Shown here piece after piece: positions 42,687 to 50,398 of a DNA stretch of 64,000 nt. The position numbers and the translations under genes were made by a program. Source of the DNA: JALOLV01 sp046295175 (GTDB lineage Bacteria; Bacteroidota; Bacteroidia; Cytophagales; Spirosomataceae); NCBI GenBank assembly GCA_046295175.1, contig JBKBNY010000015.1, positions 47,689 to 111,688 of the forward strand, given 5' to 3'. Positions within the stretch are counted from its first letter, which is position 1. Each line of letters opens with the position of its first letter. The notes under the pieces are model-generated. The model had not been told where the DNA came from, searched no databases, and saw only the letters and a program-made list of their open reading frames with translations.

Positions 42687-44240
42687 ATGAAAATAACACC
42701 GCTTGAAATACGTCAGCACGAATTTGAAAAGACATTCAGAGGATATAATATAGAAGAAGTTGATAATTTTTTATCTAATCTTGCACAAGAGTGGGAGAGG
42801 ATTCTGAATGAAAGTAAGATGTTACGGATGCAGCTCGAAATTGCCGAAAAAGAGGCAAGCAAGTTGCGTGAGATTGAAATGACGCTTTTCAAGACCCTCA
42901 AAACTGCCGAAGATACAAGCAATATGATTACCGAACAAGCTAATCAACAAGCCGAGAAGCACGTTCAGGAATCGAGATTGAAAAGTGAACAAATCGTATC
43001 TGAAGCACAGTCAAAAGCGGCGACAATTATCCGCCAGGCAGAAGAAAGGGCAAAGTATATTAAAGATGAGGTATTGAGCGAAGTACGTGGGCTTGAGAGA
43101 GATTTCAAGGCAATGGACCACTACAAAAGTAATTTATTGGTTCAGATGCGTAGTTTGGCAAATGCTACGATAGAACACGTTGACCGATTTGAGAACAAAT
43201 TTGATAAAGAAGGAATCGAAGCTAAGTTTTCGGAAGCAACCACGATGCTTGCTCCAGGAAATGCCGACATTCCGCTCGAAATTGTAAAACCACTTGCCGA
43301 AGAACTCGAAGTTCCAAAAGTTGAGGCATTGGTCGAAGATGTAATCGAAACCACTGAGGCTGCTCCAGAAGTTGTTGTAGAGGAGTCAATCGCTGAAATT
43401 AATGAGGTAATCGAACCCGAAAAGACAATTGGGGAGGTGATGGCCGAAGTTGAAGTCGATACAGAAACGGCTGTCGAAGAGGTTACTGAGCAAGTAAGCC
43501 AAGTTGAGGAAAAAGTTGAAGAGGTAGTAGAAATTGAGACAGCAGTCGAAGAGCCAGCCATTGAAGAACCAATCGCTGAGATTGAGCCAGTTGCCGAGGT
43601 TGAAGAAATCGTAGAAGATGTAGCGGAAGAAGAGAAATCTGAACCAATCGTCGAGACAGTTATCGCTTCTTCATCGGTAAATAGTTTGGCCAATAATTAT
43701 AGTGCTGGTAAAAGCATTTTTGATGAACCAAAAACTGATGATTTGACAATTATTGAAGGAATTGGCCCTAAAATAGCCGATTTACTCAATGATAATAACA
43801 TCATTACTTTTGCCGATTTGGCCAAAACACCGCCATTTAAAGTAAAAGAAATGCTCGAAAATGCGGGTTCTCATTATGCCATGCACGACCCATCGACGTG
43901 GACCGAACAAGCTCTTTTGGCCGCAACTGGTCGTTTCGATGAACTCGAAGCCCTCAAAGACCGCTTGATTGGTGGGCGTGAGGTCGAAGAAGAAATCATA
44001 CCACAGCCCGAGCCAGAACCAATCGTGATTCCGGAACCTGTAGTTGAGCAACCGTTGAATTTCCCTCCAGCCGATACTATCACTGAGGATATGCTCGAAA
44101 AAGTGAATAAAGTGAAGGCTGCGATTCGTAAAGCTATGGCCGAAAAGTCAGAAAACCAACCAAGAGATAATACTCCTTTGCCAACGGTAAATGACGTAAT
44201 GCAAAAAAACGAAGGTGGTTCATTCTTCGATAATTTATAA
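42687..44240 (+). CDS. DivIVA-domain protein with C-terminal helix-hairpin-helix region
   Basis: This 517-residue protein has an N-terminal DivIVA domain (FEKTFRGYNIEEVDNFLSNL, residues about 13-32, with the membrane-binding FRGY pattern), then a coiled coil (to about 170), then a long acidic Glu/Val-rich linker (about 200-330, for example IEEPIAEIEPVAEVEEIVED), and a helix-hairpin-helix domain (DDLTIIEGIGPKIADLLNDN, about residue 351) like those in 'H-hairpin' DNA-binding and ribosomal-protein-linked families. DivIVA is unusual in Gram-negative Bacteroidota. It suggests a polar or septal scaffold that also contacts DNA, but this is inference. The folB gene follows. Confidence 0.85.
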   Translation: MKITPLEIRQHEFEKTFRGYNIEEVDNFLSNLAQEWERILNESKMLRMQLEIAEKEASKLREIEMTLFKTLKTAEDTSNMITEQANQQAEKHVQESRLKSEQIVSEAQSKAATIIRQAEERAKYIKDEVLSEVRGLERDFKAMDHYKSNLLVQMRSLANATIEHVDRFENKFDKEGIEAKFSEATTMLAPGNADIPLEIVKPLAEELEVPKVEALVEDVIETTEAAPEVVVEESIAEINEVIEPEKTIGEVMAEVEVDTETAVEEVTEQVSQVEEKVEEVVEIETAVEEPAIEEPIAEIEPVAEVEEIVEDVAEEEKSEPIVETVIASSSVNSLANNYSAGKSIFDEPKTDDLTIIEGIGPKIADLLNDNNIITFADLAKTPPFKVKEMLENAGSHYAMHDPSTWTEQALLAATGRFDELEALKDRLIGGREVEEEIIPQPEPEPIVIPEPVVEQPLNFPPADTITEDMLEKVNKVKAAIRKAMAEKSENQPRDNTPLPTVNDVMQKNEGGSFFDNL

Positions 44241-44300
44241 TTCCTAAATGAATTTTGGACGAGCGGAATATTGCTAAAGTTCAATTCTGAAACAATTTTT

Positions 44301-44651
44301 ATGGGTACAATTTCTCTTGAAGGGATGGAGTTCTTTGCCTACCATGGCGTAGCCGACGAAGAACAAAAGATTGGTAATAAATTCTCAATTGATGTTACGA
44401 TAACCACCGACCTAACGATTGCCGCCGAAACCGATAAGTTACGAAACACGATTAACTACGAAGTTTTGTACAAAATTGTAGCAGACGTAATGAGACAAAA
44501 GCACCGATTGCTCGAACACGTTGCGTATCAAATCATTCGACACGCCAAAGAGCAATTTACCGATATTGAAAATATCAAAGTTTCGGTTTCAAAGTTTAAC
44601 CCACCAGTAGGAGGGGTTTGTGAGAGGTCGAGGGTAACCATTTCAGAATAA
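44301..44651 (+). CDS. folB: Dihydroneopterin aldolase
   Basis: The ATG at 44301 gives 116 residues (MGTISLEGMEFFAYHGVADE), matching the family start; an upstream TTG would add ten residues. FolB features are seen: the GMEFFAYHGV strand with Glu, the NKFSIDVTITTD segment, TINYEVLYKIV, and the C-terminal VSVSKFNPPVGG with the catalytic Lys. The enzyme converts 7,8-dihydroneopterin to 6-hydroxymethyl-7,8-dihydropterin and glycolaldehyde in folate synthesis. It is 60 nt downstream of the DivIVA-like gene and is followed by a terminator. Confidence 0.93.
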   Translation: MGTISLEGMEFFAYHGVADEEQKIGNKFSIDVTITTDLTIAAETDKLRNTINYEVLYKIVADVMRQKHRLLEHVAYQIIRHAKEQFTDIENIKVSVSKFNPPVGGVCERSRVTISE

Positions 44652-44671
44652 CGATATTGTCAGAATAATCT

Positions 44672-44707
44672 AATAGGTAGCCGTCATAGGCTACCTATTT
44701 TTATTTA
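44672..44707 (+). terminator. Terminator after folB
   Basis: AATAGGTAGCC (44672-44682) and GGCTACCTATT (44689-44699) pair perfectly and are followed by TTTATTT. Confidence 0.9.
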
Positions 44708-44763
44708 GCTGAATTTTTCGGAAATGACAATTTTAAAATCTTTCTTTTGTACAATTTTTAGTT

Positions 44764-44771
44764 TAATTTTG
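44764..44771 (+). promoter_or_regulatory. Probable -7 element of dapA
   Basis: TAATTTTG (44764-44771) fits TAnnTTTG and stands 20 nt before the ATG of dapA. A TTTG at 44746 is only 14 nt away, too close for the usual spacing. Confidence 0.4.
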
Positions 44772-44791
44772 AGCATCAAATTTTAACCAAT

Positions 44792-45673
44792 ATGCAAAAT
44801 AAACTAATGGGTGTTGGCGTGGCATTAATTACGCCATTTAAAGACAATTTAGAAGTAGATTATGATGGTTTACTCAAATTGTTAGAGTTTACTGCCGAAG
44901 GAGGAGTTGATTATTTTGTGGTTCAGGGAACTACAGGAGAATCTGCCACTACTACCTCTAAGGAAAAAGCCGAAATCCTAAAGTTTGTCAAGCAAAACAA
45001 TCCAAAAAACCTTCCAATCGTTTACGGATTGGGCGGAAACAATACCGCTTCTGTTTTAGAAAATATTGCCAATACCGATTTAGCAGGAGTAGATGCTATT
45101 TTATCGGTTACGCCGTATTACAATAAGCCTCCGCAAGCGGGTTTGGTGGCACATTTTACAGCCATTGCCGATGCTTCTCCAGTACCGGTTTTGTTGTATA
45201 ATGTTCCGGGTCGAACAGTCATTCACTTGCAAATCCCGACAGTTGCCAAGTTAGCTCAGCATCCAAATATCATCGGTATCAAAGATGCAAGTTCTATCGA
45301 GAATGCTCAAGAGTTGGCTCGTGCTTGTCCCGAAGACTTTTTGTTACTTTCGGGCGATGACAACCTCGTAACAACCTCTGCGAGTATCGGTTTTAGTGGA
45401 GTTATTTCGGTAATTGCCAATGCCTTCCCGAAAGAATTTGGCGAAATGACTTGGGCAGCCCTCAAAGGTGATTTTGAGAAAGCGGCAGAAATCCAGAAAA
45501 GATTTATTGATTTTGATACACTGCTCTACGCAGAGTCAAATCCGGTAGGTATCAAAAAATGTTGTGAAATCAAAGGTATTTGCAGTTCAGAAGTAAGATT
45601 GCCACTCATCAAGGCTTCTGCCGAATTGGGGACTAAACTCGAAGCTGCAATGAAAAATGAAGGTTTTATTTAA
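44792..45673 (+). CDS. dapA: 4-hydroxy-tetrahydrodipicolinate synthase
   Basis: This 293-residue DapA (EC 4.3.3.7) has the family's GTTGESATTT block (Thr 46-47), YYNKPPQAG with the Tyr of the catalytic triad, LLYNVPGRT (Y136) and the Schiff-base lysine in GIKDASSIENA (K164). The enzyme condenses pyruvate with aspartate semialdehyde in lysine and diaminopimelate synthesis. Length and all active-site residues are normal. It is monocistronic, with its own terminator. Confidence 0.96.
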   Translation: MQNKLMGVGVALITPFKDNLEVDYDGLLKLLEFTAEGGVDYFVVQGTTGESATTTSKEKAEILKFVKQNNPKNLPIVYGLGGNNTASVLENIANTDLAGVDAILSVTPYYNKPPQAGLVAHFTAIADASPVPVLLYNVPGRTVIHLQIPTVAKLAQHPNIIGIKDASSIENAQELARACPEDFLLLSGDDNLVTTSASIGFSGVISVIANAFPKEFGEMTWAALKGDFEKAAEIQKRFIDFDTLLYAESNPVGIKKCCEIKGICSSEVRLPLIKASAELGTKLEAAMKNEGFI

Positions 45674-45707
45674 GCAAGCAGAAGAAAGAAGTATTCAAAT
45701 AATAATT

Positions 45708-45738
45708 AGGCTCTTGTATTCATACAAGAGCCTTTTTT
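45708..45738 (+). terminator. Terminator after dapA
   Basis: AGGCTCTTGTA (45708-45718) and TACAAGAGCCT (45723-45733) form a perfect 11-bp stem followed by seven T. The convergent plug-lipoprotein gene ends just beyond it. Confidence 0.92.
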
Positions 45739-45743
45739 TATGA

Positions 45744-46226
45744 TTATTTTTTGTCTTCGGTTTTCTTGAGGTCAATCACAATCACACCGTTTGCGGCTCT
45801 TGAACCATAAATACCCGTACTCGATGCATCTTTTAGTACCGAAACCGACTTAATATCATTTACATTGACGGTATTATAAAGAACTGAAAACCCGCCAGAA
45901 AACACCGTGCCATTTAGTACAAAAAGTGGAGATGGGTCGCCGTAAACGGTTGCAATTCCTCTTACCAAAATTTGGGCATCAGCACCATCGCCTCTCACTG
46001 TTATGCCCGAGACTCTCCGAAGGTAATTATCCAAAGTTATATTATTATCAAAGCCTTTTAGTTCAGATGCTGCCCCAGTGTAATTTTTCTGGTTTTTGGT
46101 GCTGTATCCATCGCTGATTTGGGCTGGTTCTTCTCGGTTGAGAGGTATTGAGGTTGTATGAATTGTCTGTCTTTGACATGAACAAAACATCACCACTGAA
46201 ATGATAGATACCAGTAAAGTTTTCAT
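45744..46226 (-). CDS. Lipoprotein containing only a TonB-receptor plug domain
   Basis: This 160-residue protein has a lipoprotein signal (MKTLLVSIISVVMFCSC, Cys 17). The mature part is a plug domain: LDNYLRRVSGITVRGDGADA, then ILVRGIATVYGDPSPLFVLN, then VNVNDIKSVSVLKDASSTGI and YGSRAANGVIVIDLKK, the classical SusC/RagA-type plug pattern. There is no beta-barrel, so it cannot be a channel; it may bind TonB or a receptor, or act as a regulator. The stop is followed by the dapA terminator on the opposite strand. Such stand-alone plugs occur in Bacteroidota but are poorly understood. Confidence 0.85.
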   Translation of the reverse strand: MKTLLVSIISVVMFCSCQRQTIHTTSIPLNREEPAQISDGYSTKNQKNYTGAASELKGFDNNITLDNYLRRVSGITVRGDGADAQILVRGIATVYGDPSPLFVLNGTVFSGGFSVLYNTVNVNDIKSVSVLKDASSTGIYGSRAANGVIVIDLKKTEDKK

Positions 46227-46436
46227 ATTTTTGATTTGTTATAACAAATATATGATTTTATTCGGGATTTGCTAATTCTTTATTAATAACAGTATATTAA
46301 CTCCTTTTTTTTTTAATATTAGTGTCTAATCTTATTGAAAACTTGATTATTTTTAAGTGCTAATTCTAAAACATTAAATTCTGTTTTGGGTTTTAGAATT
46401 ACTCACCAACTTTTAAGAAAATGATTTTCCGACACA

Positions 46437-48764
46437 ATGACTTTTTATAGGAAATACTCTCAATTTTTAGTACTCATACTATTTTCTGTAACATCTATAC
46501 AGGATTTACAAGGTCAATCTATTTTTATTCAAACCGACAGGGCCTATTATTTTGCCAAGGATACACTGTGGTTCGGCACGTATATTTTTGATTCTAAAAC
46601 GCTTAAATCAGCTGATAATCAGATTGTTTATGTTAAGTTGATAGACACACTTAGCAGAGTTATTGCTCAGAAAACTGGATTGACCGACAAAGGTAAATTC
46701 GATAATTTTTTTCCATTGAGCGATTCTCTCAGCGGGAAATTCCAGTTGGTTGCATATACAAAAAACTTACTCAAAAATGATTTCGTCTTCAGAAAAGAGA
46801 TTTTTATCAAAAATCAGCCATTAAATCTGGGTAAAGAGGTCTTATCAATAACCAACATTGATTTACAATTTTTACCCGAAGGCGGACATTTAGTTTCAGG
46901 TTTACCAGCAATTGTCGCATTTAGATGTACAGATAAGTTTGGTGAAGGAATAGATTTTGGCGGAGTCATCGTCGATGAAAACAATGAAGAAATTATCTCA
47001 ATTAACTCAGAACATACAGGTAAAGGCGTTTTTGCGTTTACTCCACAAGCCACAAAAACTTATAGAGCCGTTGTTGATTATCAAAATCAGCGTTATACAT
47101 TTAGTCTCCCGAAGGTTCAAGAAAAAGGAATTGTCATTAGGATTAGCCATTCCGAAAAAGATTCTTTGATAACAGTTAGATTGTATCAAAACTATGCTGA
47201 AACCGATGAAATCACTTTAAAAATTAATTGTAGAGGTGCTGAAATTTTTTCTAAGCAACTTAAAATTATTAACGGAACAACCTTAAAAATTCACCGAAAT
47301 GATATTCCGAAAGGGATTGTACAATTCTGTGTTTTTAAGAATAATCAATTGATGGTAGAGCGTTTAGCTTGTGTAAATAGATTTGGCGGAATTGAGTTTT
47401 CGCTTGAAAAAAAAGCCGACACTACAAATAAGATTGTATTGGATATTTTTGCTAAAGGAATGAATCCTTCGCAAGAAGTTAGTTTATCGGTGAGCGTTAC
47501 AGATTGTAAACAAAACCTGAATGACACTTTTGGTGGTATAGACTTGAATAGTTTTTTATTTCTACAGGCCGATTTGAGAGGTACAATCCATAATTCGATG
47601 TATTACTTTGATGCATCTGAACCTAATTCTTACAAACATCTTGATTTGATTTTACTTACTCATGGGTGGTCCAAATATAGATGGAACGATACGCTTTTTG
47701 ATGAAGTAATTGAAACAAAACCTAAAGTTAGAGGGCAGATAAATGCCAATAGTTCAAAAAGAAATCTGAAAAATGTAAAGGTAATTTATAAATACCTCGG
47801 TATAATCAACAAAGTCGAAACCGATGAAAATGGTATCTTTGAGATTAATGATTTGGATTTGAAGGAGGGTAATCCTTTATATATTCAGGCAGGAACTGAC
47901 GATGAGTTTACAATCAAGATTTTGAATCCAAAAGACTCGGTAAAATACAAATTTGACATTAAACATTCACAAAGCGAAAATGTAATTCTTAATTCTCTTA
48001 AAAATACATCCGAACAAATCATTACTGAAAAAGAGTTTGAATTAGATGGAGTTGTAGTAAAAGCCAAACGAATTGACCCCGAAAAAAATAGTATTATCAA
48101 TAATTTAGCGAGTAATTTAAGTACAGGTATCAATATTGTTACGCAAAGTAGGCGAGATATTTTTAATGATTTACCACTCAACTACACCTTAATTGAATTT
48201 TTGAATTTGAAAATTCCAGAAATTCGACTGCAAAGATTGGTTGAGAAAAATGATGCTAATTTTATCGAAAATACTGAGGTTTTGGCAGTAAGTGGTAATA
48301 AATCAACGACTTCGTTAAGAAAGGTAAGAGTATTTAGAAACGATGTAGAACTTGCTTGGCCAGGGAATCAGCTGGCCAATTTGAGCCTAAAAGATATTGG
48401 AATTGTCTCTTATTTTAAGGCCGCTGCTGAGGCAAATCCAGTCATTATTTTGGTATCAAAAGATTTGATTCCAAACTATGATTATTCAAAGGATATTGCG
48501 ATTGGGAATATAGTTTTAAACGATATTGGAGTGAGTCAGAAAAAAGAATTTTATGTTCCGGTTTATGATTCAAAACAAAATTTAGAGAAATCTGAAAACC
48601 GAACTACACTCTATTGGAATGCGAATATTTTGACAAATTTGGCAGGAAAAGCTAAAGTTATGTTTCAAAAACCTATAAATGCTAATTGCTTTTGTATCAA
48701 TATTGAAGGAACCGACTGGTTTGGAAATGTAGGCAGTTTTAGAAAAGTAATCAACGATTTTTAA
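46437..48764 (+). CDS. Secreted MG2/plug-like protein
   Basis: This 775-residue protein has a signal peptide (about residues 1-27, ending LQGQ). The N-terminal part has the pattern of the MG2-like domain in large Bacteroidota surface proteins: IFIQTDRAYYFAKDTLWFGT, then LPEGGHLVSGLPAIVAFRC. The central part includes a beta-sandwich and LLTHGWSKYRWND, and the C-terminal third (about residues 530-680) is a degenerate plug-like region (FELDGVVVKAKR, then FRNDVELAWPGNQLANLSLK). There is no barrel, so it is probably a surface or periplasmic protein rather than a receptor. A HELGH lipoprotein gene begins 12 nt downstream and is likely cotranscribed. Confidence 0.75.
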   Translation: MTFYRKYSQFLVLILFSVTSIQDLQGQSIFIQTDRAYYFAKDTLWFGTYIFDSKTLKSADNQIVYVKLIDTLSRVIAQKTGLTDKGKFDNFFPLSDSLSGKFQLVAYTKNLLKNDFVFRKEIFIKNQPLNLGKEVLSITNIDLQFLPEGGHLVSGLPAIVAFRCTDKFGEGIDFGGVIVDENNEEIISINSEHTGKGVFAFTPQATKTYRAVVDYQNQRYTFSLPKVQEKGIVIRISHSEKDSLITVRLYQNYAETDEITLKINCRGAEIFSKQLKIINGTTLKIHRNDIPKGIVQFCVFKNNQLMVERLACVNRFGGIEFSLEKKADTTNKIVLDIFAKGMNPSQEVSLSVSVTDCKQNLNDTFGGIDLNSFLFLQADLRGTIHNSMYYFDASEPNSYKHLDLILLTHGWSKYRWNDTLFDEVIETKPKVRGQINANSSKRNLKNVKVIYKYLGIINKVETDENGIFEINDLDLKEGNPLYIQAGTDDEFTIKILNPKDSVKYKFDIKHSQSENVILNSLKNTSEQIITEKEFELDGVVVKAKRIDPEKNSIINNLASNLSTGINIVTQSRRDIFNDLPLNYTLIEFLNLKIPEIRLQRLVEKNDANFIENTEVLAVSGNKSTTSLRKVRVFRNDVELAWPGNQLANLSLKDIGIVSYFKAAAEANPVIILVSKDLIPNYDYSKDIAIGNIVLNDIGVSQKKEFYVPVYDSKQNLEKSENRTTLYWNANILTNLAGKAKVMFQKPINANCFCINIEGTDWFGNVGSFRKVINDF

Positions 48765-48776
48765 TCAGAAAAGAAT

Positions 48777-49796
48777 ATGAGACCAATAATTTTCAGTTTG
48801 ATTTCGATAACCCTTTTGTTTGCATTTGGATGTGAAAACGAAGTTAGTCCAAATAAATCGTTGACAAAGTTGGATTTAGCATACAAAGAGGTTGATTCGC
48901 TATTTTCGGTGTTTAAGTCAGAAGCCAAAATCCGCCAAAGAAGGGTTGATGAAGATAAAATCAATTTAAAATTCACCAATATTAGTCAAAGGTTGGGTTA
49001 CTGGGGCTTTGCTTTCGTAAATGGTTCGATTGAACTTGATTCTACGATTTGGTATAGCATGACTACTCCCGAAAAAGAGTATCTCCTTTTCCACGAACTC
49101 GGACATAGCATTTTGAAGAGAAACCATACCAACGTAAAGTTCAAAAATGGCGAATACAAAAGTTTAATGCTCGATAGCAGTACCGAGAAGTTTTCTGGAG
49201 TTTACTTTTACGGAGTAAGACGAAAATACTATTTGGATGAATTATTTGGTAAGGCAGAAACCGAGCCATACTGGATATTGAATGTACCTTTGGTCCAAAA
49301 CACAAATAATAAAGTTATTTTCAATGAAAATTTCGATGAAAATAAGCCTAATTGGGATGTGAATGCGGGGAAAATTATCAACGGGATATTTTGGCTCAAC
49401 AAGGGTTCAAAATTAGATTTCCCGTTTAAAATTAATGGGGCCAATGACTTTGAGTTGGTTTACGAGGTCGTATCAAACAACACCGCAAATAATTTTTTGC
49501 TGTCACTCGGCGAATTACACGATAGCTTCATTTTTAATTCAACCGCCCAAAAAGAGTTGATAATAATACCATACTTACCCAAAATGTGGATTGGAATTGA
49601 GCCAACAACTATGAAAAAAATAGGCAATTTGAGCTATACAATAAGAAAGAAAGGTGCTAAAATGTATTATTATCTCAACAACGATTTAGTTTATTATTTT
49701 GACATCACAAACAATAAGAATGACTTGCCTGTGAGTATCATTTCGAGTTTAGAAACCAGTATTGGCTTAGATAAAATTACTTTGTTTTACTACTGA
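48777..49796 (+). CDS. Putative zinc-metallopeptidase lipoprotein
   Basis: This 339-residue protein has a lipoprotein signal (MRPIIFSLISITLLFAFGC, Cys 19). A zinc-binding HELGHSIL motif is found at about residues 106-113, preceded by TPEKEYLLF. The C-terminal half (from about residue 185) has the look of a LamG/concanavalin-like beta-sandwich (NPNWDV-type start, then DFELVYEVVSNNTANNFLLS). No third zinc ligand of known families is certain, so assignment to a peptidase family remains open. It is 12 nt after the MG2/plug-like gene. Confidence 0.72.
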   Translation: MRPIIFSLISITLLFAFGCENEVSPNKSLTKLDLAYKEVDSLFSVFKSEAKIRQRRVDEDKINLKFTNISQRLGYWGFAFVNGSIELDSTIWYSMTTPEKEYLLFHELGHSILKRNHTNVKFKNGEYKSLMLDSSTEKFSGVYFYGVRRKYYLDELFGKAETEPYWILNVPLVQNTNNKVIFNENFDENKPNWDVNAGKIINGIFWLNKGSKLDFPFKINGANDFELVYEVVSNNTANNFLLSLGELHDSFIFNSTAQKELIIIPYLPKMWIGIEPTTMKKIGNLSYTIRKKGAKMYYYLNNDLVYYFDITNNKNDLPVSIISSLETSIGLDKITLFYY

Positions 49797-49811
49797 AAGG
49801 TTTGACCAATT

Positions 49812-50291
49812 TTAACTATTTAGCTCTATATTTATCATTTTCTCCATTTGATAATTTATCAGTTCAACATCTTTTCTGACTACTTTCTGTTCGGTAATCA
49901 CTCGAAAACCTACCTTTTCAAAAAACGGTTTTGCTGTGATGCTAACATCGGCAGACAATTTTTTTTGGTTAGATGAAATAGCTTGCTTCTCTATTTTTAA
50001 ATATAAACTTTTGGCGATTCCTTGACCTTGAAAATCTTTATGTACATAAAAAAGGTCTATGTAAGTATGATTCTCTAAAGTACAAAACCCTACAATTTTC
50101 GAGTCGATTTGAGCAATCAAGACGTATTGATTTGCGAGGATATTTAGCCAACGTTCTTTATTTTCGATACCCGAAACCCAGACTTTAATCTGTTCGTCAG
50201 TGTAATCCTTTCGGCAAATTTCAGATACAGTTTCAACAAATAACTGCTGTAATTCTTCTAAATCTTGGGTGTTTCCTTTTCTAAAAAGCAT
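49812..50291 (-). CDS. GNAT-family N-acetyltransferase
   Basis: This 159-residue GNAT protein has the typical acetyl-CoA region (YVHKDFQGQGIAKSLYLKIE, about residues 78-97) with the Q/RxxGxG/A-type motif, the preceding strand KIVGFCTLENHTYIDLF, and a C-terminal KPFFEKVGFRVITEQ motif. The acceptor substrate is unknown. It is monocistronic, convergent with the HELGH gene. Probably cytoplasmic. Confidence 0.9.
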   Translation of the reverse strand: MLFRKGNTQDLEELQQLFVETVSEICRKDYTDEQIKVWVSGIENKERWLNILANQYVLIAQIDSKIVGFCTLENHTYIDLFYVHKDFQGQGIAKSLYLKIEKQAISSNQKKLSADVSITAKPFFEKVGFRVITEQKVVRKDVELINYQMEKMINIELNS

Positions 50292-50352
50292 GATGTTTTT
50301 AATGAATTAAATTAGTGGTGTAATCTCGTAAAATACAACTTCTGACATATAT

Positions 50353-50369
50353 TATTCGTTATACGAATA
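50353..50369. promoter_or_regulatory. Perfect 17-nt palindrome upstream of the DUF5686 gene
   Basis: TATTCGT-TAT-ACGAATA (50353-50369) lies 30 nt upstream of the DUF5686 start and 62 nt from the GNAT start. Its symmetry and place fit an operator for a dimeric regulator controlling one or both divergent genes. Confidence 0.4.
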
Positions 50370-50398
50370 GCTCGATACTGCCCTTTTAACACAATCTT

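Noticed and set aside
43142..43693. Minus-strand Ser/Thr-rich open frame of 183 codons
   Set aside because: It is the antisense image of the Glu/Val-rich linker of the DivIVA-like gene; low-complexity composition explains the absence of stops.
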